Shown here: positions 1 through 10,139 of the stretch, piece by piece | How the letters are laid out: each line of letters starts with the position of its first letter | Position numbering within the stretch: the first letter of the stretch is position 1 | From: Chelydra serpentina | Taxonomy: Eukaryota > Chordata > Testudines > Chelydridae | Direction of reading: 5' to 3' | NCBI GenBank assembly: GCA_037349315.1 | Contig: JBAIAC010000057.1 | Coordinates: 6,634,001 to 6,698,000, forward strand | Length of the DNA stretch: 64,000 bases | Translations under genes and position numbers: made by a program | Notes under the pieces: model-generated | Database searches by the model: none | What the model was told of the DNA's origin: nothing | Seen by the model: only the letters and a program-made list of their open reading frames with translations

Positions 1-2056
1 ATAGCTTTGCAGTGAGTCACTGGATACTAGCCACTGGCGTTCTGTCTAGCCCTGCTCAAAAGACAGGGACAGGGGAGCTGTCTGACAGTCCCCGTAAAGG
101 TAACCCTTTTGTACCTCATTTTGGGACCATCACATCCTCCTCACTGGTGATGATTTATTATGTAACGAGCCCTCCATAGCTGTGAGCCATGCTTTGCAAA
201 ACACAAAGACGAGGTCCTTGTCCAGAGGTGCTTAATGCTGGACACAGACAGGACAATAATTCCAACACAAGCTGCAGAGGAACCGTTGGTGGGGAGGCCA
301 GTGTAGGGGCGTCGGGAAAGGAGTGGGTTTCAAGCAGGGGTTTGAGGGAGGCCCACTTGATGACTGCTCTGATGGCATTGTCATCACAGCGCTCATTCAG
401 TCCGTTGCATCACGGGTCCCCTAGAAAACCGGGCTTATAATGGCACCTGCGACTGACTCATAGCGAGAGTGGTGCTCGTGGAACAGGCGGGTGCGACTGT
501 GATCATTGCTACTTTGCTCAATAAACGTCCTGACAGACTGACAGAAAAGAGGTGTGTCTAAAAAGAGGGAAAAAGTGGCAAAGAGAAAAGCACAAGGAGC
601 TTGCAGTGTCGGAAGTGGCAATCAAGGCTAGTCCAGGTGTCGAAGGAAACATTTAAATATATCTAAATTCTTCTGTCTCCCAAGTGGCTCTTTAGATCAT
701 TCCACAATCGAATTGCTCTGTCAACAACCGTTAATGCAGCAGAGAGCTAGTGGTAATGATAGTGGTAGTGATAGCAAGAACCAAGAAGGGCTGAACCATT
801 CATGTTGGTTACAGCTGTATTTGAAATTTCAGTTTATGAGCAAAATAAATGAAACCTGGGGGAAAATCCCAGTTCAGAGAACGATAAAAATACATCCAGG
901 CAATTCCTGGAAAGATGGCGAAAGTATCTTTATCTCCTGATGGGTGAGTTGCATTGTGGAAATTTGTTTTGAAACACAAATACTAGGAGTGAAGATCAGC
1001 CATACTTTAAGTATGTTTCCTTATATGACAGGAACATTTTTGCCCTGAAATTCCCTGGCTGAATGCCAACAGGCAAATGGGACCTTTAGAGTCCCCCAAC
1101 TTCTTGTGCAAGTCCCAAGAAAAATCCTAAAAGGAGGATGTTTTCAGTGTGTATTTTATATGAACTCATTCTCCAGTTTGTGCTTCATTGGGATTTTATT
1201 GCCTTGAACCTAAAGTATGAAACCCTAGACATAATCTAGAGAGACTCAGAAGGAAGGCAGAGAGCTAGGACAGCGCAAAGATCTCTCCTCAGAGGTCCAT
1301 CAGAAAGCCTTGGAGATTTTTCTTTTATAGCTCTTACTGTGGATACCAGCCATCCACAATGAGGATTCTTGGAGGGTGAGGGACATAACACACTCAGAAT
1401 TTTAGGGACCAGTTTTTCCAAGTCCTTAGCCACATGAAGTCAGCTCATGTGGAGCTAGAAACCCTTGGAAAAGATTTACCTTGTCCTAGGCCTTGCCTAC
1501 ACTAGAAAGGGATTTTGCTGGTATAGCTACAGCAGTCTGTCTATCTTACTGGCAAACCCTCCTAGAGGAGACACAGTTTACACCACCAGAAGAGTTCTTT
1601 TTCCGTGTATACCTTATACCAGTTCCCTCATCAAAATAAGCCCTTCTCCTTCTCGCTTGCAACTTCCCTATTTGGGGTCAGTCATTTTTGGATCGCCTCC
1701 ATCCAAACCATGATTGTATGCTTGGCTTTCATGCCAATTGATCTCTCTACCATCCTCTGATATCCAGTCCAGGTACTGAGTCTTTGACCTCCCGCTTGGT
1801 CCTCTTCTGTCCATGATCATTGCAAGGGCCATCCTGCCAACATAACTCTCAGGTCTCCACTGGACTTGTCCATATCAACATAGCCTCGCCTGCCTCAACT
1901 TGTCTTCAACTGGAGTAACCTGTATTGGGCCCCTCACAGACAAATTTTGTTTCCTATCACAGAGTGTCCAACCATTTGACCATCTCATCATCCTCATTTC
2001 CAGAGTGGAAAGTATACGGATTTCTTTCCTTGTGGCCTGACAAGTCTCTGTTCTAT
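1..2056. other. 5' flank, no gene seen
   Basis: I see no supported gene here. Short open frames on both strands are under 100 codons and lack homology or splice context. Around 1490-1640 the text resembles a dispersed turtle repeat (phrases such as tttgctggtatagctac and tataccttataccagt) also seen near 2340-2480 and 43230-43700, so it is probably a decayed DNA element. The rest (1-1490, 1640-2056) shows nothing I can name. Confidence 0.5.
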
Positions 2057-2064
2057 ACATTAGG

Positions 2065-2217
2065 CAGGGCCAGCGCTACCACTAGGCGACCCTAGGCGGT
2101 TGCCTAGGGCGCCAGGATTTGGGGGGCGGCATTTCAGGCCCCTCGGCGGCCGCCCGGGTTCTCGGCAGCATTTCGGTGGCGCCGCTTGGGGTGGCAAAAA
2201 AGCTGGCACCGCTCCTG
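2065..2217. mobile_element. hAT-type MITE, 153 bp, perfect 8-bp TSD
   Basis: The element begins CAGGGCCAGCGC and ends GGCACCGCTCCTG, imperfect terminal inverted repeats of the hAT kind. It is flanked by identical 8-bp copies of acattagg at 2057-2064 and 2218-2225. No transposase frame is present, so it is non-autonomous. A relative lies at 4163-4325. The 8-bp duplication is seen directly; the superfamily call rests on TSD length and the CAGGG terminus. Confidence 0.8.
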
Positions 2218-2397
2218 ACATTAGGATGGGTCCAATTACAGTTTTAGACACTTTGCTTTTAATTTTATGGATATCTTTTTTATCACAGAGAACTGGGATT
2301 GGCTCCTACCATTTGACTAAGCCGCTTTGGTACAAGAAACAAAGCTATTCTGGGAAAAGGAGGGTTTTTTTGCTGGTATACATGCGTCTACACTAAG

Positions 2398-2474
2398 TTT
2401 TTGCCGGTATAGCTGTGTCGGTTAGGGGTGTGATGTTTTCACTCTCCTAACTGACATAGCTATGCCAGCAAAAA
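2398..2474. repeat. Foldback (stem-loop) repeat
   Basis: Left arm 2398-2426 and right arm 2446-2474 are reverse complements over 29 bp with about four mismatches, separated by a 19-nt loop. All four mismatches are transitions. The arm text (ccggtatagctgtgtcgg) recurs in decayed form near 1510 and 43230-43700, so this is a dispersed family rather than a unique regulatory hairpin. It is probably the end of a DNA transposon. Confidence 0.6.
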
Positions 2475-2699
2475 TATTGTTTGCCCCACTCACACCATTT
2501 TTCTCTAATACCAAATCATCCAGCGTGGATCCCCATGTCACAACACTACTGGGGTGACCTTCACAGAAGCTGAGAATGCCTGGATCTAGCTTAGGTATTT
2601 CTAAGGCATCTATCAATGTGGTACTTAAGCCTAATATCATCTGCAATGGACTTTCTGTGATGTGCAATGGCAGTCAAAAAAGCTAACAACCTTTAGAAA
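2475..2699. other. Unassigned flank segment
   Basis: No gene or repeat I can name lies between the foldback and the CR1 copy. The only sizeable open frame here, on the minus strand, overlaps the foldback and looks accidental. Confidence 0.4.
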
Positions 2700-3204
2700 A
2701 TGGATAGATAAGATAGAAAATATCAAATTCCACTATATAAATCTATGGTACACCCATGTCTTGAAAGCTGCACTAAGGTCTAGCTGCCCCACCTCAGAAA
2801 AGATATTTTAGAATTGGAAAAGGTGCAGAGAGGGGCAACAAAAATTATTAGGGGCATGGAGCAGCTTCCCATAGTGCGCACACAACCTGTGGAACTCATT
2901 GCCAGGGGATGTTGTGAAGACCAAAAGTATAACTCGGTTCAAAAAAGAATTAGATAAGTTCATGGAGGATAGGGCCATCAATGGCTATTAGCCATGATGG
3001 TCAGAGACACAACCCCATGTTGTGGGTGGCCTTAAATCTCTGACTGCCAGAATCTGGGACTGGATGACGGGATAGATCACTTGATAATTGCCCTGTTTTG
3101 TTCATTCCCTCTGAAGCAACAGGCACCAGCTACTGTTGGAAGACAGGATACAGGGCAAGATGGATCATTGGTCTGACGCAGCATGGCCATTCTTATGTTC
3201 TTAG
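2700..3204 (+). mobile_element. CR1 LINE 3' fragment, internally deleted
   Basis: The segment carries the CR1 ORF2 C-terminal region (a degraded version of the HLKKDILELEKVQ peptide seen intact in the 8440-9110 copy), then jumps near 2876 to the 3' part beginning aacctgtggaactc. It ends with the standard CR1 tail ggccattcttatgttctta at about 3204. An internal piece of roughly 200 bp is missing. It is in + orientation, 5' truncated and long dead. Confidence 0.85.
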
Positions 3205-4028
3205 AAAGCTCCCGGATCAGGTTCTCCAGTACTGTCTGGAACAGATTTTCCATGATATGGAACTACTCAGGGCAGGTTTTCTGTGGTTTGACACCATGTA
3301 GAGTAGGTTTTACATTACTAGATGTCATCCACAGCTAACTGTCTATGACCTGGAACCTGATGGAATATACTGTCTTCACCTCACAACTAGAGATGGACTG
3401 AACTAGTTCAGAGAACTGTAGGCACATTTGAACCTTGGGCTCCCGCCGGGACCCTGGGGCATTGTATTTTGCCAGCTGCGCATCCACTTGTGTCTCCTGC
3501 CTTTGACAAATAAGGTACGTTCTGACCTGGCCATACAGGATTGACCCCGTGAGGGAGCCATTCTGGCTTAATACACACATTCCTCCTGCCCCAGAAGCTG
3601 CTGCACTAGTGTTCCTACATGTGTCTGTGGCTTCCCAGCAGCCACTTCAGTGTCTATCTGCCGCTGAGACAGAAAACAACTCTCAGAATGTGAATAATTT
3701 ATAAAAAGGGAAAGGGGGAAAAAAAGAGGCAGGTTTGAAATGTGGAGCCTAGCGAAGTGGTGAACGAGAGAGCCCCGGGGACAGATCCTCAGCTGGTGTA
3801 GATTGGCATAGCTCTATTGACCTCCACAGGGCTAGGCTGATTTGCACCAGCTGAGAATGTGACCCCTGGAGTTCTGCACAGACACCGAATATGTCATTTC
3901 CTTACCACATCACTTGCAGTTGGCTGCAGTATTACTTAGTAATGATCCTGCCAGCCAAGCGTCTCAAAGGGCTCTACAGACATTTGTGAATTAAGTCTGA
4001 CAAGCCCCCTATGATGGAGGTAAGAATT
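3205..4028. other. Unassigned flank segment
   Basis: About 820 bp without a recognisable gene. I see no named repeat with confidence. The stretch 3700-3730 is purine-rich (aaagggaaagggggaaaaaaag). Confidence 0.4.
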
Positions 4029-4550
4029 CTATTCGCTTTCTCCGCACCATTCCTGACTTTATAGACTTCTACCATAACCTCCCTTAGTCGTCTCTTTTCC
4101 AAACTGAACAGTCCCAGTTTTTTAAATCTCTCCTAATGTGGAATCTGTTCCAGCCCCCTAGCCAGGGCCGGCGCAACCACTAGACAACCTAGGCAGTCGC
4201 CTAGGGCACCAGGATTTGGGGGGCGGCATTTCGGCGCCAGGATCTTTGGCCGCCCCGGTTTTCGGCAGCCCTCTCTTGTCCTCTTCCGTCCTTGGCGCCA
4301 CCTGAAAAAGCTGGCGCTGCTGCTGCCCCTAATAATTTTTGTAGCCCTTCTCTGTACTTTTTCCAAGGTGCCAGCTCATGCCAACGCCCCGAGGCCTCAA
4401 CTGAACATTGACCAATGCAAATGTACTTTTTCCAATTCTAATATATCTTTTTGAGATGGGGTGACCAGAACGGCACTCAGTATTCAAGGTGTGGGCGTAG
4501 CATGGATTTATTTAGTGGCATTGTGATATTTACTGTCTTATTATCTATCC
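4029..4550 (-). mobile_element. CR1 LINE fragment, interrupted by a hAT MITE
   Basis: In reverse orientation this carries the same CR1 region as 8870-9100: cttagtcgtctcttttccaaac near 4084, then ccaattctaatatatctttttgagatgggg near 4430 read in two parts. It is broken by a MITE at 4163-4325 and by a 55-bp insert at 4367-4421. The two flanks join smoothly across the MITE when compared with the intact copy at 8970-9010. Confidence 0.8.
4163..4325. mobile_element. hAT-type MITE inside a CR1, 163 bp
   Basis: It begins CAGGGCCGGCGC and ends GCTGGCGCTGCTGCTG, the same family as 2065-2217. Flanks are cccctagc (4155-4162) and cccctaat (4326-4333), matching at 6 of 8 positions, as expected for a decayed 8-bp target duplication. 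The uninterrupted CR1 at 8975-8990 carries cccctaatc at the equivalent point, which fixes the insertion site. Confidence 0.75.
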
Positions 4551-4815
4551 CAGGGGTGGGCAAACTTTTTGGCCTGAGGGCCACATTGGGGTTCTGAAAC
4601 TGTATGGAGGGCTAAGTAGGGAAGGCTGTGCCTCCCCAAACATCCTGGCCTCTCGCCTCTATCCGCTCCCTCCCACTTCCCACCCCCTGACTGCCCCCCT
4701 CAGAATCCCCGACCCATCCAACCCCCCCTGCTCCTTGTCCCCTACCACCCCCTCCTGGGACCCCCACCCCTAACTGCCCCCTGGAACCCCACCCCCTATC
4801 CAACCCCCCACTCCC
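4551..4815. mobile_element. hAT-like element end plus C-rich tandem filler
   Basis: It begins CAGGGGTGGGCAAACTTTTT, a hAT-type terminus, and continues ggcctgagggccac. The interior is a C-rich degenerate tandem array (actgcccccct, atccccgacccatccaacc). The right terminus is missing, cut by the next element. The same element recurs at 36878-37440. Confidence 0.65.
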
Positions 4816-5206
4816 TGTCTGCTGGGGGTATGCAGAAGTCTTCCAGGGGGTACATCACCTCATCTAGATAGTTGCCTAGTTTTAGAACAGGCTATATAAA
4901 AAGCATTAGCAAAGTCAGTACAAACTAAAATTTCATACAGACAATGACTTGTCTATTATATATACTGCTCTATATACTATACACTGAAATGTAAGTACAA
5001 TATTTATATTCCAATTGACTTATTTTGTAATTATATGGTAAAAATGAGAAAGTCAGCAATTTTTCAGTGTGCTGTGACACTTTTGTATTTTTATGTCTGA
5101 TTTTGTAAGCAAGTGGTTTTTAAGTGAGGTGAAACTTGGGGGTATGCAAGACAAATCAGACTCCTGAAAGGAGTATAGTCGTCTGGAAAGGTTGAAAGCC
5201 AGACTA
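4816..5206 (-). mobile_element. hAT-type non-autonomous element, truncated
   Basis: AT-rich segment opening gctgggggtatgcagaag and closing gtctggaaaggttgaaagcc, which resembles the reverse of a hAT end CAGTGGTTCTCAACC. I recognise the interior (aactaaaatttcatacagac) as a repeat common in turtle DNA. One terminus is lost against the element at 4551. No transposase is encoded. Confidence 0.6.
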
Positions 5207-5224
5207 GGCCCAATTGCTCTAAAG

Positions 5225-5430
5225 AGAGATCAAACAATCTTCTTATTGTTATTAATATTTGTATTACAGTCATACTCAGGAACCCATTGTGCCAAGCGCT
5301 GTAAAGACAAACAACATCGAAGATACGCCCTGCCCCAGACAACGTGCAGTCTAAGTGTGAGATTGGATGAGACAGGCAGACAAAACAGACAGATAGATGG
5401 GGCAGGCGAGGATGAGGTGAGAAAATGAAC
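5225..5430 (+). repeat. MIR/CORE-SINE-like fragment
   Basis: Carries tttgtattacagtcatactc, ccattgtgccaagcgctgta and cctgccccagacaacgtgcag, the order typical of the MIR-like reptile repeat (count of cases, then a shared core). It is diverged and lacks clear ends. Confidence 0.55.
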
Positions 5431-6361
5431 AGAGCTTAGCAGGAAAATAAAAAAATCTGTCTGATAATGGCACCCATCGCTGCGGTGTCTGAGCACCTCC
5501 CAAAGAATAAAGCAAAAATAAAATCGGTCGAAAGACCTGGAGCCGGTGTTACAAAGGCACCTCGTGGCTTTTACAAAAGTGCAACGTGAGTTCAGTGCCT
5601 TGAGTGCTCAGGTGCTTTGGTAAATCCTAACACCTGCCTCCCTTTGAAAATCTGACTCTTTGGAAGTCCAGCTTTCTTTCGTGAGGTGGCTAAGACATGA
5701 GAATACCACCTGCTGTACTCTGACCCAGCCCCTCCACCCCCCTTCTCTATTTATAGGGGCTGCTGGGTGCTGATGTAGCACATTCATCACCGCACTCCGT
5801 AAGCCTGAGCACATGACCTCCCCGGAGCCTTTTTATAACGTCCCCGTATTCGTTAGTGTTCTGTAACGTGCTTGTTCGCCCGTCGCGGGGCACAGGCAGA
5901 TTTTTAACTTGTGTTGTTTGCAGGAGAGACAAAGGAAAACGACATGCCTCACCATAAAGAGGCAGCCGCCCTGCTCCCGAGGCCAATGTCTGGGAAAAGG
6001 GAGGGGTCTTGTGCCATACCCTGGGGGTTAACAGACGTGAGTCCCTAGCCCGTAACAGTATGAATCCCAGAGTCAAGGGCCCTCTCCTGACAACACCCTT
6101 TGTTGTTATTATTATGATTATTCATTTGTATCACTGTAGTGCCCGAAGACTGCAACAGGACCAGGACTCCATTGTGCTCGGTGCTGTACAAACACAGCCC
6201 TCAACTCTCTGGCATTCAATATTGAATATAGGGGCAGTTAACTTGAGCACCTACCTGATTTCAACAGCCACTGTGGCTCAGGGAGAAGGCCAGGTTCTCC
6301 GATATTGGAAGGTAAGTGCTAAGTCATGTAATATTGTGTGTGTAGCCTCAGTGGTCCCATA
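5431..6361 (+). other. Flank with a second MIR-like fragment
   Basis: No gene. A MIR-like piece lies at about 6105-6205 (tttgtatcactgtagtgccc, ccattgtgctcggtgctgta). The remainder, 5431-6100 and 6206-6361, holds nothing I can name. The 109- and 125-codon open frames at 5747-6076 and 6009-6386 overlap repeats and have no supporting context. Confidence 0.45.
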
Positions 6362-6484
6362 TAGGGTGACCAGACAGCAAGTGTGAAAAATCGGGATGGG
6401 GGTGGGGGGTAATAGGAACCTATATAAGAAAAAGACCCAAAAATCGGGACTGTCCCTATAAAATCGGGACATCTGGTCACCCTA
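6362..6484. mobile_element. hAT-type MITE copy A, 123 bp, perfect TSD
   Basis: It begins TAGGGTGACCAGAC and ends ATCTGGTCACCCTA, near-perfect inverted ends. It is flanked by gtcccata at 6354-6361 and again at 6485-6492, a perfect 8-bp target duplication. The interior holds a G-run and the phrase atcgggactgtccctataaa. A sister copy lies 236 bp downstream. Confidence 0.9.
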
Positions 6485-6720
6485 GTCCCATACACAGGGC
6501 TAATATAATTTCCTCCGACTTTATATATCTTCAGTAGCTATATTTGGATCTGATGATTTTGATTCTTCTCCTCTGTGCTGACTGCTCCCTCCCTCTTCCC
6601 ATCAGCCTCCAGTTAAGTATCTGCAAGAAAATGTGTCACTTTTATGGCATGTTCCTTTCCCCGGGTCGTCCATACAACATTGCTTTATTTTGTACAGCAT
6701 CTTTCACTGTATTCCCCAAA

Positions 6721-6844
6721 TAGGGTGACCAGACAGCAAATGTGAAAAATCGGGACAGGGGGTGGGGGGGTAATAGGAGCCTATATAAGAAAAAGACCCA
6801 GAAATCGGGACTGTCCCTATAAATCGGGACATCTGGTCACCCTA
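6721..6844. mobile_element. hAT-type MITE copy B, 124 bp, perfect TSD
   Basis: Same family and orientation as 6362-6484 with only a few differences. Flanked by tccccaaa at 6713-6720 and 6845-6852, a perfect 8-bp duplication that differs from that of copy A. The different duplications show two independent insertions, not a tandem duplication. Confidence 0.9.
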
Positions 6845-6852
6845 TCCCCAAA

Positions 6853-7615
6853 CAGAGACAGGTGATGAATTATCTAACACAGGAGGAGAAAAGAGCCATT
6901 TTCGGATGAGATTTGAAAATAGACGAGGCAGAGGAATAACAAGGAGGCTGTTCCAGAGGACAGGAACTGCCCAGGAGAAGGCTCTCATGCTGGCAGTGGT
7001 GGCACTGTGTGCTGAGACAGAGATAGCTGGAAAGGCGGGCGTGGGGCTAGACAGAGACAGGGTGGGTGGGACAGGCTGGACCATGTGCAATGAGACTTTA
7101 AAGGAGGAGGAGGGTGGTTTGGAATGATGAACAATGGATATATAAACCATCAGTCCTCTTATTGACTAAAAATAGGAGGATGGGGGGCAGTAATACCACT
7201 CAGTCCATGTGTGGAGGGGACCCTCTTCACACGGCTCTCCCCTCTGATGTAGGGACTCGGCTGCCTCATGTCCCCATCCTCTCCCCCCACCCCCCCACCC
7301 CGGCCCTCACAAAAACCTCCTCACTTGTCCAGGGATCTGCGCTAATGGAAAAGGCAGGCACTGGACAGGCTGGGGGAGGAATAGGCAGGCCAGTGGGGGG
7401 ACACCCAGATGAGCTTACCCATAAGAGACAACGCTGTGGGTCAATTGCCTTTGCCACCATGCCCCCTCCGCAGCGGGGATCCTCCTTTAATGAGGGTCCT
7501 TGGGGTAACTGCAGCCAGGAGAGGCTCCAGCTGAGCCCCACTGCCAGGCCCAGGCCCAGGCCCAGAGCTGATAAGGACACAGAGCTGAAGCAGAGGCCTG
7601 GGGCCAGCATGGTGA
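6853..7615. other. Flank, no gene supported
   Basis: Holds overlapping open frames of 102-175 codons on both strands, none with recognisable protein. The 7114-7641 frame is low complexity (Pro/Arg/Gly) and runs into the SINE. Confidence 0.4.
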
Positions 7616-7798
7616 GGGGGAGGGATAGCTCAGTGGTTTGAGCATTGGCCTGCTAAACCCAGGGTTGTGAGTTCAGTCCTTGAGGGGCCATTTAGGGATC
7701 TGGGGCAAAAATTGGGGATTGGTCCTGCTTTGAGCAGGGGGTTGGACTAGATGACCTCCTAAGGTCCCTTCCAACTCTGAGATTCTATGATTCTATGA
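7616..7798 (+). mobile_element. tRNA-derived Cry-type SINE
   Basis: The head is tRNA-like with an A box tagctcagtggt at 7626-7637 and a B box gttcagtcc at 7671-7679, the split promoter of RNA polymerase III. The body continues ggggccatttagggatctgg and the tail reads ggttggactagatgacctcc followed by gattctatgattctatga. That tail matches the CR1 3' end seen reversed at 32091-32150. This SINE type is known from cryptodiran turtles and is the best clue to the organism. The region is unbroken head to tail. Confidence 0.9.
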
Positions 7799-8192
7799 CG
7801 CTGTGTATATATATGTGTGATCCAGCCCGATTAATTCACAACAGTGTCAGGATAAATTATTTCCCAGGTGAGGCCTCGGGCAGTCTCTTCTCTCCCCCAG
7901 CGTTGAAGTCCGCCTCACAGGTGTGTTGTGACCCCTTCTGAAGTACAGCTGTTCCATTAGCTCTCCAAAACACATCCCTCATCCGTGACCTCCCTCATTC
8001 CAAAGAAGCACTCCGTTCCCATGTCCCTTTTGCTAGCTGGCCAGAATCAATGGACTCTGTGAAGTCCTGCAGATAATATAATTACCCCATTTCCCCATGG
8101 GCTTGATTTAAATTAATGTTTTAACTTTTGAAATACAAGTGTGCAAAGGGGTTGGTTGCTGGCTGGTTGGTTAGGGAATTGGATTAGAAGGG
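7799..8192. other. Flank, short AT microsatellite only
   Basis: A short tatatatatgtgtg run follows the SINE at about 7806-7820. Otherwise nothing I can name. Confidence 0.4.
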
Positions 8193-8439
8193 ATGAATGG
8201 AGGGGGAGGTTAAATGGCTAGAGAGTTACAGACAGTGGGGAGAATGGAGTGGATAATTGGGGGTGCATGAAAGGAGATAGTGTGGATCAGTGGGTTGAGG
8301 GGGATAGAGAAAGGGAGATGGATTGGAGTGTGTGAATGGAGGAAGGAGGGAGGGAGGGAGTTTGAGGTGGATGAATGGGGGGATGGTGAATGGAGATGGA
8401 TGAATAGGGTGGGGGAATGGTGGGTCAAGGTGGATGAAT
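8193..8439 (+). repeat. GGATGAATGG minisatellite, left part
   Basis: Degenerate purine-rich tandem repeat built on ggatgaatggagg and gtggatgaat motifs. It continues at 9111-9530 on the far side of a CR1 and the two parts clearly belong to one array. Reverse-strand frames here give Pro/His/Ser-rich peptides that are artefacts. Confidence 0.75.
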
Positions 8440-9110
8440 AAGAACATAAGAACACCCATACTGGGTCAGACCAAAGGTCCATCTATCCCAGTATCCTCCT
8501 GTCTTCTGACCTGCCTAGGCCAGGTACTTCAGAGGGAATAAACAGAACACGTCATCATCAAGTGATCCATCCTGTTCCCCATTCCCAGCTTCTGGCAAAC
8601 AGAAGATAGGGACCCTATCCCTGACTATCTTGGCTAATAGCCATTGATGGACCTATCCTCCATGAACTTATCTAGTTCTTTTTTTAACCCTGTTATAGTC
8701 TTGGCCTTCACAACATCCTCTCGCAAGGAGTTCCACAAGTTGACTGTGCATTATGTGAAGAACTACTTCATTTTGTTTGTGTTAAACCTGATTCCCATTA
8801 ATATGATTTGGTGACCCCTAGTTCTTGTCTCATGAGGAGTAAATAACACTTCCTTATTTACTTTTTCCATCCCAGTCATGATTTTATAGACCTCAATCAT
8901 ATCCCCCCTTAGTTGTCTCTTTTCCAAACCATACAGTCCCAGTCTTTTTAATTTCTCCTCATACGGAAGCTGTTCCACACCCCTAATCATTTTTGTTGCC
9001 CCTTTCTGAACCTTTTCCAATTCCAATATATCTTTTTTGAGATGGGGCGACCACATCTGCAGGCAGTATTTAACATGTGGCCATACTATGGATTTATATA
9101 GAGGCACTAT
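8440..9110 (-). mobile_element. CR1 LINE 3' portion, about 670 bp
   Basis: On the + strand it opens agaacataagaacacccata, the reversed CR1 tail. The minus strand translates without a stop over the end of ORF2 (HLKKDILELEKVQ, then GLYGLEKRQLRGDMIEVYKIM region), ending near 8763. It is the least decayed CR1 in the window and is 5' truncated at about 9110, where minisatellite resumes. It encodes the reverse transcriptase C-terminal region only. Confidence 0.9.
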
Positions 9111-9530
9111 ATGGGGTGGTGGGTGGAGGTGGATGAATGGGGTGGGGGATGGGGGGTGGAGGTGGATGATTGGGGTGGGGGTATGGTGGGTGGAGGTGGA
9201 TGAATGGGGTGGGGGATGGTGGCAGAGGTGGATGAATGGGCTGGGGTGATGGTGGAGGGATGGTGAACGGAGGTGGATGAATGGGGGGATGGTGGATAAT
9301 GGGGGGATGGTGGGTGGCGGTGGATGAATGGGGGGAAGGTGGATGAATGGGGGGACGGTGGATGGAGGTGGATGAATGGGGGGATGGTGAGCAGAGGTGG
9401 ATGAATGGGGGGAAGGTGGATGAATGGGGTGAGGGTGAGTGGAGGTGGATGAATGGGGTGAGGGTGAGTGGAGGTGGATGAATGGGGTGAGGGTGAGTGG
9501 AGGTGGATGAATGGGGTGAGGGTGCTGGTA
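9111..9530 (+). repeat. GGATGAATGG minisatellite, right part
   Basis: Tandem units of about 26-30 bp, for example tggaggtggatgaatggggt followed by gagggtgag; the last four units (about 9420-9530) are almost identical. The antisense frame gives long Pro/His/Ser/Thr repeats that inflate a 317-codon and a 252-codon open frame. No coding role is supported. Confidence 0.85.
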
Positions 9531-9890
9531 CATGTTGGGAGGGATGGGGAAGGGGGACAGAGCAGGGGGCAGCTCCAGCTTCTGCCGGTAACCCAGACTG
9601 GCTGACTCTGGGGGGTGGGGGGAGGCAGAGGCGTGCGTTACTCCTCTGCGGGGTGGGTTTGGACTCTGCCTGCCACAGGGACGGGGGCGGGGAGAGGGCG
9701 GGGAAGCGAATCCCACCCTTCTCCATCAGGCTGACACTCCCTTTCCCCGCTTCTCTAGCGCCCTCCAAAGAGCCAAAGGAGAGGTGAAGCCCCCACCCCA
9801 CCCCCGTTGCGGATTGTGTGGAGGGATCCCAGGAAAACAAGGCAGGGGGCATAAGGGACAGCCAGCCCCTGGGTATTGTAGGGAGGGCTC

Positions 9891-10131
9891 TGTGCCAGGC
9901 TCCCAGGCCGGGGGTGTGTGCGGAGCCCCCGCTCTGTGCCAGGGCCGGGGAGCCCCAGCTCCGAGCCGGGGGTGTGGGGAGCCCCCGCTCCGTGCCAGGC
10001 TCCCGGGCCGGGGGTGTGGGGAGCCCCCCGCTCTGTGCCAGGGCCGGGGAGCCCCAGCTCCGAGCCGGGGGTGTGGGGAGCCCCCGCTCCGTGCCAGATT
10101 CCCGGGCCGTGGGTGTGGGGAGCCCCCGCTC
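9891..10131 (+). repeat. Higher-order minisatellite in the promoter island
   Basis: Five units, all starting (c/t)gtgcca, of lengths 44, 56, 43, 56 and 42 bp: 9891-9934, 9935-9990, 9991-10033, 10034-10089, 10090-10131. The two 56-bp units are essentially identical and carry an extra ggccggggagccccagctcc segment. The array therefore has a higher-order period of about 99 bp. Long open frames on both strands here are by-products of the GC-rich repeats. Confidence 0.85.
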
Positions 10132-10139
10132 CGTGCATT

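Noticed and set aside
7616..7798. Possible functional tRNA gene
   Set aside because: A and B boxes are present but the downstream body and CR1-like tail show a SINE, and no full cloverleaf with acceptor stem is seen.
8763..9716. 317-codon minus-strand open frame
   Set aside because: It is the CR1 ORF2 end fused to antisense minisatellite; Pro/His/Ser repeats and a dead LINE, not a gene.
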